Part shown: one piece after another, positions 56,819 to 64,000 of the stretch
Position numbering within the stretch: the stretch's first letter is position 1
Layout: every line of letters starts with the position of its first letter
Assembly: GCA_963681505.1 (NCBI GenBank)
Contig: OY811993.1
Span: 2,975,387 to 3,039,386 of the forward strand
Reading direction: 5' to 3'
Length of the DNA: 64,000 nucleotides
DNA from: Eunapius fragilis
Taxonomy: Eukaryota; Porifera; Demospongiae; Spongillida; Spongillidae
Made by a program: the position numbers and the translations under genes
Notes under the pieces: generated by a model
The model's database searches: none
What the model saw: only the letters and a program-made list of their open reading frames with translations
Told to the model about the DNA's origin: nothing

Positions 56819-59095
56819 ATGCTATTTCACTTATTTTTTCTTACAGGTTTAACCCTGAATATATCCGATCCACTGTTCAACCTAATTACAAACACTCCTA
56901 GTATCAGTACTAATCCAGTTGGGTCCGTTTCTCGCGATGCATTAGTTAGCAAATTGAAAGGAGCAACTCCTGGTAGACACTCTGAAGCATTCTACATGCC
57001 TTCTGGGAAGTTGTTCAAAACTATTTTTTTCCCAAATCACTCACCAGCATCATATGAAGGAGATGTAGTTGGTGTGACTTCTCTTGATGATAACTGGTGG
57101 TCAAATTTTTCAATAGCCGTTCTATGCCAGTCCATGTACTATCAGACCAGTGACCTGCGTCCACAGCTGCTCATTGACAACATTAAAACTGCTGTGGATA
57201 CCTTCAATGGGGCTTTGCGAGATAAGGCTGTACAGTGGTACACTCATGTGCTAAGGAAAGATTACGTAAAATATACTGGAGACTTTCAAGAAGCAAAAAA
57301 TATCTATATCAGTCAAATATGCACTAGTAGCTGGGTCACCTACAAGATGAAGCAATACAATGATGGTACATGGTTAAATCCATCATGGGAAGAGTTTCAT
57401 CACTGGGTCAAACTTTCTGCGCTTGGAGCATCTGATGCTGAAATTAATAAAGTTATAAATGATCTAAAGGCTTTGGGTCTCAGAATCTTTTCAGATGTTG
57501 ACATTGGAACATGGTGTACTTATCTTGTTTGGTACAATCCTAGTGCATTAGATCATGGAGATGTGGACAGTGATGCCAGGCAAGGGGAGCTAGAAGAGGT
57601 ATACATGCCCTCTATGCAGGGAATGGGAAGCTACATGAAAGAAGAAAACAGTTTTGAATTTACAGCAAATTCTCAACCAGGGTCACAATATCGTAGCGTT
57701 CCTAGTTCAAGCTGTTTTATAGCAGGAACCAAAGTGTTAATGGCAGATGGAGTGCTAACTGAAATACAGCACATAATGATGGGAGACATGGTTGCATCTC
57801 CTCGTGGCCCACGTAAAGTGATGTTTACATCATCACCAATGAGGAATGGTCGCACACTCTTTAGCATCAACAACCATCATGATTTTTGGTTCACTGCCAC
57901 CCATCCATTTATCAACGCCCATTGCAGCAGCTCTAAGCAGCCTTACTACTTGGCCAAATCACCACTTCAACTTGCTCATGCCGTTCCAACATTAAGTGGC
58001 AAAGGCATTGGACATCTTGGGGTTGGCTCACATTTGAATTACTCCAAGGGCGAGGTGGAGGTCTATTCCATTCAAAAACAGCACTCTGATGTGGAGGAGC
58101 CACTGTACGATCTCATTCTTGAACCAGATTGTACTGGCCAGTTTGAGTATTTCGTTGGAGATGGAGACGTGCAATTTTGTGTAGCATCGGAACTTCCGTC
58201 ATTTTCAATGGCAACCACTACTGAAAAGTTGGCATGTGTAACTATATTTGATGCAATCCAAGCATCACTAAAGCCACTTCAATCCATGCACATCTCCATG
58301 AGTTCACAGTTATTCAGGCAGAAACTTGATTTCATCGCTAATCAACTATCTGCAAGCCTCTTTTGTGATTGCATTAATAACTCTACTTTGAAAGCATCTG
58401 CAGCTCAGAAATTTAAAACAGCCAATGTAGATTTTGCTGAATATTTGAAAGAAGCAGCTGCCATGTTTATTTCTGCAGATGGAAAATACAGTTATGTTGC
58501 AGGAGAAGCATTTGCACATCTTTCCTCCAGCAAGCTGTTCTGTCAGCTGTCTTCCATGTTAGATTTAGGATTCAGAAATTCGTCAGTTGGAGCTAAGAAG
58601 GGCTGGATGGCAGTGTCACTATTGAGTATCCACACCCACTCTACTAACATCACAGATGAGTATTTGCAGCCTGAGATCACAATATTTCTGAATGAATTTC
58701 CACCCACGAAGCAAGCTGCAAAGGGAATGGTGGCACCATACACATGGAATGTGAACAACATATTCTATGTTTGCTATGGTAATGAAGATGGAGTAAAGGA
58801 ATTTGTCTTGAACATCTCCATAGGAACAGCTGCTCAGCAATCAAAGTCCCTGCATGCATGCACTTATGTTGTTCTTCCACTCAATCATGGTTATCGTCAC
58901 TACTGCATTCCTGTCTTCTGTGATAAAGAAGAGATTGGGTTCTTGGTCATGGATGTGCGTACGCTTTCTGACACGGAGGTCGAAGAAGAAAAGATGGCTG
59001 TTTCAAGATGGGAGGATTCTAGCATTCTACCATTGGCTCAGAGGCTTTTAGAGTGCACAAGCAATAAGCTGTCAATCCTTTGCACTAATAATTGA
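56819..59095 (+). CDS. Hint-domain (hedgehog/intein-type) protein, single long exon
   Basis: A 758-codon frame. A strong acceptor (TTTTTTCTTACAG) ends at 56846, again in phase 1, so a leader exon is likely and the ATG at 56819 may not be used. Residues about 10-290 are of unknown type, rich in Trp and Tyr. From Cys299 a Hint domain is clear: SSCFIAGTKVLMADG, IQHIMMGDMVASPRG, then FTATHPFIN with the T-x-x-H motif (Thr359, His362), ending near residue 465. Hint domains self-cleave at their N-terminal Cys; the typical terminal His-Asn of splicing inteins is not seen, so cleavage without splicing is more likely. Residues 470-758 are unrecognised. Same strand as, and close to, the large gene upstream, suggesting a shared origin. 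Confidence 0.8.
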   Translation: MLFHLFFLTGLTLNISDPLFNLITNTPSISTNPVGSVSRDALVSKLKGATPGRHSEAFYMPSGKLFKTIFFPNHSPASYEGDVVGVTSLDDNWWSNFSIAVLCQSMYYQTSDLRPQLLIDNIKTAVDTFNGALRDKAVQWYTHVLRKDYVKYTGDFQEAKNIYISQICTSSWVTYKMKQYNDGTWLNPSWEEFHHWVKLSALGASDAEINKVINDLKALGLRIFSDVDIGTWCTYLVWYNPSALDHGDVDSDARQGELEEVYMPSMQGMGSYMKEENSFEFTANSQPGSQYRSVPSSSCFIAGTKVLMADGVLTEIQHIMMGDMVASPRGPRKVMFTSSPMRNGRTLFSINNHHDFWFTATHPFINAHCSSSKQPYYLAKSPLQLAHAVPTLSGKGIGHLGVGSHLNYSKGEVEVYSIQKQHSDVEEPLYDLILEPDCTGQFEYFVGDGDVQFCVASELPSFSMATTTEKLACVTIFDAIQASLKPLQSMHISMSSQLFRQKLDFIANQLSASLFCDCINNSTLKASAAQKFKTANVDFAEYLKEAAAMFISADGKYSYVAGEAFAHLSSSKLFCQLSSMLDLGFRNSSVGAKKGWMAVSLLSIHTHSTNITDEYLQPEITIFLNEFPPTKQAAKGMVAPYTWNVNNIFYVCYGNEDGVKEFVLNISIGTAAQQSKSLHACTYVVLPLNHGYRHYCIPVFCDKEEIGFLVMDVRTLSDTEVEEEKMAVSRWEDSSILPLAQRLLECTSNKLSILCTNN

Positions 59096-59924
59096 CGCTA
59101 TTTAAGTAGTATTGGATAATCTAGTGGTAGTACCTGACGTTTAGCGGAGTTACATTATTCAAGTGTTGTAACAATTGCGTCCTTTGATTTATTTCGGTGC
59201 ATCACATGTTTGATAGCATTTTGAATTAGAATTTGGCAGATCTCTTCCATGAGCAAGCCGAATTATCACTGGCCTGGGAACTAGCATGCATGAAGAGATA
59301 ATGTTAATACGTGGAGGGCGATAAAGTAGTTTCAATCAAAATTCTGATGGGTTCAAACTGACAAGATTATAGTTAGAAACCTGCGTATATTTATCATCAG
59401 CCGGTTCCCTACCAACTGCATTAACCACATTGGCAATACCGTCGTTGGGTAATCGAAACTCCTCATGCATTACATGTACCTGCCCATGCAAGGTACCTAC
59501 TACATGCGAACTAAATGCCCGCTGATAGCATGAACGGGAGAAAGTTTGTTCTATAGGAAAGTTACATAACGTGAGTGCGATTTTCAGTATATGTTACCAA
59601 AGGCGCCCAACAAAAGAAACAAAATGTTGCAAGAGCATTTTTTTTTTTAAACCCCAGCAGCTAAATCAGATAGTGGGTGAAAGTGGTTTAAGCCTAGGGT
59701 CCCATAAGCCTAAATGCTCCTAATTTCACCACACCTGAAGATGGCGTAACATTAACATTTGTTTTGCGGCATGATTGTGGCAACCTGTTTATGTAAAGCC
59801 TACAAGGACTGGCCTTAACCGAATTCATCTAGCTAACTTCGAGTGAATATGCCCGAAGCTACAGGAATTGCTTTTATCTCTGTAGCATGTAAAATGCCCA
59901 TCCAAGGTATACACTTACCTGGGC
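59096..59924. other. No gene recognised
   Basis: AT-rich 3' flank of the Hint gene; no further coding exon or repeat supported. Confidence 0.4.
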
Positions 59925-60051
59925 CACAGGGGAAAAACGCGTCAAATCAATTTTTGATTTTACCGATGCTTGAGCACACCTGCCTGTTCAATCATGCGAT
60001 GATTTTACAAGTGATTTAAATCAAATTGATTCGCGGTCTTTTTTTGCTGTG
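59925..60051. mobile_element. 127-bp MITE, relative of the one at 37250
   Basis: Left end CACAGGGGAAAAACGCGTCA, right end inverted CACAGCAAAAAAAGACCGCG. The interior holds AATCAATTTTTGATTT-like palindromic motifs. Flanks are GGC and GGG, a possible 3-bp duplication with one change. Confidence 0.78.
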
Positions 60052-60555
60052 GGGAGACTGGACATAATCCTTTGATCACCCTAACTTTTCACATTAGGTA
60101 AAGGGCTTAATAAATTAATTATTTTAAAGACATTTTTCATTGCATTGATTATGAGTTACTGCTATAAATTGTTAGCAAAACATATTGAACACAAGTTCAG
60201 TTCTACACTCTTCGGAGGATGGCTCTGGCATTCGCTCTTATTAAGCAAATGCTCAAGTTTGAGAACAGTTCAAACGATGCCTGTGTCTTTGGCAGTGACT
60301 TGTGTATTGCAAGCCTAGCTGTGACTGTGCCAGAAAGTTTGATGCTTCTCTACCCCCAAGCCCCATAAGAGTCAACTGCCAGAGGGGTTGAGAGCTAAGC
60401 ATTTTCATCATTGGCCTGGCGTTTCCTGTTGTAGGACGATCACATAGATGTTTGTACCTTTAATTAACGCTGTTCCATGCTTCGATTTCTTCAATTTCTT
60501 ATACAAACTTCACAGAACTAATTCATATTGAATCGTGCATCTGTAGGGGTTTTTC
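60052..60555. other. No gene recognised
   Basis: Ordinary AT-rich sequence up to the assembly gap. Confidence 0.4.
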
Positions 60556-60755
60556 NNNNNNNNNNNNNNNNNNNNNNNNNNNNNNNNNNNNNNNNNNNNN
60601 NNNNNNNNNNNNNNNNNNNNNNNNNNNNNNNNNNNNNNNNNNNNNNNNNNNNNNNNNNNNNNNNNNNNNNNNNNNNNNNNNNNNNNNNNNNNNNNNNNNN
60701 NNNNNNNNNNNNNNNNNNNNNNNNNNNNNNNNNNNNNNNNNNNNNNNNNNNNNNN
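60556..60755. other. Assembly gap of exactly 200 N
   Basis: Two hundred N residues; the round number suggests a scaffold gap of estimated or default length. Any frame across it is meaningless. Confidence 1.
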
Positions 60756-61560
60756 TGTGTTGATGGTACAGACACGGGTTTTGCTATTTGTGAATGCATT
60801 TAACGTGCTCACTGTTTTTTGTTCTTGTATACCCCATTTTGTCTATAGGACAAATATAAGCAATTCTCAGTAATTATGCATGTGTATATATGTTATCCTT
60901 TAATTTGCATGGTAATCTTATTTTTCTGTCCTTGCCACTTCTTATAAACATGTAGAAGTGATAATAATAACCTACCTCATGCTAAAGCTGAAAAATTGAG
61001 GAGAAGAAAAATTATAATTTTGGCTTTGAGTTCATATTTATTACCCCTATGTATATATGAATTGCATACAAAAACTAGTGGCTGGATGGGGGGGGGGGGG
61101 GGGGGGGGGTGGAAGGAGGAGCTGAGGGGTGTTATAAACAGCTGCAGTGCTCCTTCCTGTCTTTTGTGCATGGTTATGCATCTAAATGGTCTGTTTGCAA
61201 AACACTGTAATTTGAAAAGACAATAGCCTGGTTAATATGTCTTTTTTCAATGGTTAAGATGATCTGCATTGCAATAACCTGATGACGACAAAGAAGCATT
61301 AAATGCTGCACAGGAAGGGTGAGTAAGAGAGAGCAAACCATGATCCCCAAAACCTAAGCTAGTATCATGCAGGGTCTGTTATGTTGATGGCAAAGCTGGA
61401 TGTGAAGCACTTTCTAACTTCTTCAGCTTCAATGAATCAGCCAGACGTGAAAGGAGTGACCCTCACCAGGTGGACCAATCTGTGACGTGAGAGGAGTAAC
61501 CCTAACCAGGTGGACCAATCTGTTAAAGCTGCCACACAATGAATCGCAAGAGAAACGATG
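60756..61560. other. No gene; G22 run and a short direct repeat
   Basis: G22 at 61088-61109. A unit of about 36 bp containing CCAGGTGGACCAATCTGT occurs twice at 61447-61521. Confidence 0.5.
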
Positions 61561-62119
61561 TCACTTGTAGGTCGATTGCAGCATCATGTGCCAAGTAGGG
61601 AAAAGTGCCTTGGCCTCAGCACACTTTCCAGCAATGAACTTTGAGCAATGTAAGTAATCCCCTATTGGGACACCAAGGATGTTAAGATTAGGATGGCTTG
61701 ATTGTAGTTGGTAACATTGAATTACCATAGTAACTAAAGACCTCACATTTTGACAAGTTGACGTGGACACCCAAATGAAGGGCCTAACTCCTCAATGAGG
61801 GAGAATGCCAGTAACACTGCTGAGTGACTGCCCATGAGACCCCATTGTCCAGATACCCCATGCCTAAGCAGTCATCATTAGCATCTATGCCTTTAGAATA
61901 CCAAAGAGAACAACAGTCTCAGACAAAACATGTCCATGCAAGTTGGTGCCACAAGAGAGGGTGTGTACCAAAGCAATAGTTACGTAAGCATTCGTCAAGA
62001 ACTGCTTGCCCCGAGACAAGATTATTGAATGTGTTTCTCTTATCTATCTTGTAAACTACAAATTCTTCTTCAATGCTCTTTCTCAGGCCATGAGCAATCA
62101 GAACTACAGGCCACCCCAT
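61561..62119 (-). pseudogene. Decayed LINE reverse transcriptase
   Basis: Read on the minus strand in shifting frames: KIDKRNTFNNLVSGQAVLDE and GTHPLLWH from the RT fingers/palm, GYLDNGVSWAV at the position of the catalytic Tyr-x-Asp-Asp (second Asp is Asn here), then LNILGVPIGDYLHCSKFI. I recognise the order from animal non-LTR elements with an ILGVPIGD block. At least two frameshifts and the Asp-to-Asn change make it inactive. It may belong to the same broad group as the LINE end at 45319. Confidence 0.6.
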
Positions 62120-63574
62120 TTGCAGAGGCTGACAGAGGTTGAAGCTTTGTGCTTAACCAAACGACAAAAGCATTTTCCAATGAGTCTACTTAGAGACTTC
62201 AGAAAGTCAACACCTGCAACGATGCAATAAATATGTTCAATAATTGGGTTTCTCCATTAGATGCAATCTCTGTAGAGGGAGCCTCAACAACACCTGTCTC
62301 TCAGTGATTGGAATCCCACCCAGTTCATGAGCTATATTACAGATTTTCTTTCTCAGTCTTAGTTGGTACGCCCCTGCCACAATTTAATTCTTTGTTAGGG
62401 ACTTCCTCTGTGGCTGACAAAGCTTGCCTACTATTATGCAGCTGCAAGGTTGTCTGTTGGTTCCATTATCTGGCTGGGGTGAACCGCTGAACTTCAGGTG
62501 GTGGATGCCTCAAGGCGGATCCATGTGCTTGAAGAAAGGCTGTACCCCCACCATTAGGTCATCATGCTATTCCATATAGACATGGAGGTGATGTAGTCAC
62601 TCAGCACAACCTCTTGAGGGATACTGTGGCTCATCTTTTTCGTCAGGCTTGCATGGGAGTAATGGGTAGTGGTGTTGCAGCTGATCATAGTCACTCACGT
62701 CCAATGGATGTCATGGTATAAAGATGGTGGGAACATGGTTTGTCTTTTGCTTTCGACATAACAGTCAGGTGTGACAGAGATATTTTTTGAGGGGGGGGGG
62801 GGGGGGAGGGGAGGGTGGGGTGCAAACAAATCTATCAAATTTAAATTTATACAGATTTCCATTATATCTGATTCGCTCGTCATTTGCAGAATGAATTGAT
62901 ATATTCTACAGCATTGACCGATCACCACCCCATTCTTTTGCAAAGTATAGACGATGTCGTCCACACCACACACACACACACACACACACACCCTCGTCCC
63001 CAAAAAAAATTCACATTTGGGTGGCCCTCTCCTCCACTTCCGCCACCGTGTTATATCTCCAATTTGATTAGACTTGCCTGACGTCAGCAGGGCAGTTTGC
63101 AGAGCCTGCAAACATGCAACCAATAAGTATTCCATTAGTAGTTGAGACTATGCATGGTGATTGGGTGTATATGGAGCTAGGCCAAAAGAGACACATTCCC
63201 GGGTAGCCTCTCTCCAATGTGTGTCACAGCAGCAGCTTTATAATTACATTTAAACCTGATCAGTGGTCAGGCCGCCTGGAGTATAATTATACTGATGTAC
63301 ACGTATCATAATACGCGATTCATTCACTCAAGCGTATAAATCCGTCAATGCGCGCGTTCAACCAAGGAAATAGCTTCTGTGATAATGCATTTACGTTACA
63401 CCGCACGAGCATGCCGAGATATAGATAATCTATACGTATATTGTCAGCACGACCAGAACAGAGATATAAATAACGATTCAACCCCCGGCGCGCACCGATC
63501 GGTATTGGCTGCGGCCAGAGATAATCTAAATATTATCTCTGCTGTGACGCTCACCGGGGGATCGGGGGGATGGA
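62120..63574. other. No firm gene; simple repeats
   Basis: 62130-62650 may hold more decayed LINE sequence on the minus strand but I cannot read it reliably. A G16 run is at 62791-62806 and a CA run at 62966-62991. A small hairpin AGAGATAAT...ATTATCTCT lies at 63514-63540. Confidence 0.4.
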
Positions 63575-63598
63575 GGGGGGGGGGGGGGGGGGGGGGGG
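63575..63598. repeat. Poly-G run, 24 nt
   Basis: An uninterrupted G24 followed by more G-rich sequence. Confidence 0.95.
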
Positions 63599-64000
63599 CG
63601 GGGGGGGCGGAAGGGAAAAGCCCGCATTTTATATTTTACTAGCGTGTCCCCGTGAAAAATCACGGGATTATTCGTCTCGCCGTCATTCGTCTCGCTATTC
63701 ATTTGCCAGATGAACAGTTGGTCTACCTCCTAGCTCCTCTTTTTTTACCGGCTGTTTTACCAAATGTTGCATATATAATCTATCACCTGTTCTAACATAC
63801 GGTTACTACGCAACCTCTATAACATGCCCGCGCAATTTCAGGTAGTAACTACATGTTCTCGGCCTGTACGATGCGACTTGAGAGTGAACCACAATAGCGT
63901 TGCATTTATTCTTTCGACACTTATGCAGTTCCCCCCTCCCCCCACTTTGAATTCAAGAAAAAATTTAGATATTAAATGTGAAGTGGAAACCAGCTGTCAT
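63599..64000. other. No gene; hairpin CCCCGTGAAAAATCACGGG
   Basis: A short hairpin at 63646-63665 follows ACTAGCGTGT. It looks like a piece of a dispersed repeat. The rest shows nothing supportable. Confidence 0.4.

Noticed and set aside
56290..56847. A splice joining the two long frames into one gene
   Set aside because: The second frame needs a phase-1 donor, but the GT sites near the end of the first frame (for example after ACCATAAAG) are in phase 0 and lead to an immediate stop.
60510..60812. Frames running through the gap
   Set aside because: They consist of unknown residues across 200 N.

Overview
The window looks like genomic DNA from an animal, most probably an early-branching invertebrate; I lean towards a sponge, but this is inference. 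The evidence is a multi-exon ClC-6-type chloride/proton exchanger, two BEN-domain genes, many GT-AG introns of only about 50-60 nt, low GC outside repeats, and a dense mixture of mobile elements. It is an assembly piece with one 200-nt gap of N. There are no bacterial operons, CRISPR arrays, rRNA or tRNA genes that I can support.

Layout. 1-5984: simple and tandem repeats, a foldback element and poly-C/poly-G-rich repeat units, with no convincing gene. 5985-7555: a shard of a ClC exon, then a decayed multi-exon gene of mobile-element type. 7556-12367 and 12376-19071: two DNA transposons lying end to end, 8 bp apart and in mirror orientation. Each carries a divergent gene pair: a Tnp2/CACTA-type transposase and a BEN-domain protein. 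In element 2 both genes can be spliced into open frames. In element 1 the BEN gene looks largely intact, but the transposase has lost its core and contains an inverted piece. Each element has its own set of subterminal repeats. This is the most interesting system in the window: the BEN protein may be the DNA-binding accessory factor of a transposon, playing the part TNPA plays in plant En/Spm.

20848-35539: the ClC-6-like gene, 21 exons and about 887 codons, all exon phases compatible. Its 5.9-kb intron 4 holds an antisense Ty3/gypsy retrotransposon (22940-27139) with near-identical short LTRs and two frame breaks. 35198-48300: debris derived partly from the ClC gene. Its 3' end is duplicated at 44908-47660. 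That copy was later hit by a 5'-truncated LINE (45319-45997) and by a TIR transposon with an 8-bp target duplication (46645-47512), so the original locus serves as the empty site for both. A second gypsy remnant (36555-38152) carries a 159-bp MITE.

49360-51443: two non-autonomous TIR elements. 52553-59095: two very long uninterrupted reading frames (about 1250 and 750 codons) in an otherwise short-exon landscape. The first encodes a large protein with a hydrophobic central cluster and a C-terminal Ig-like domain; the second contains a Hint (hedgehog/intein) domain. Both begin just after a phase-1 splice acceptor, which suggests transferred or retro-derived coding blocks that gained a eukaryotic leader exon. 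59096-64000: a MITE, the gap, a decayed LINE reverse transcriptase and repeats.

A further trait of the window is the abundance of long poly-G/poly-C runs, most of them 21-26 nt. All functional statements are from reading the sequence and from family knowledge; no database search was run.
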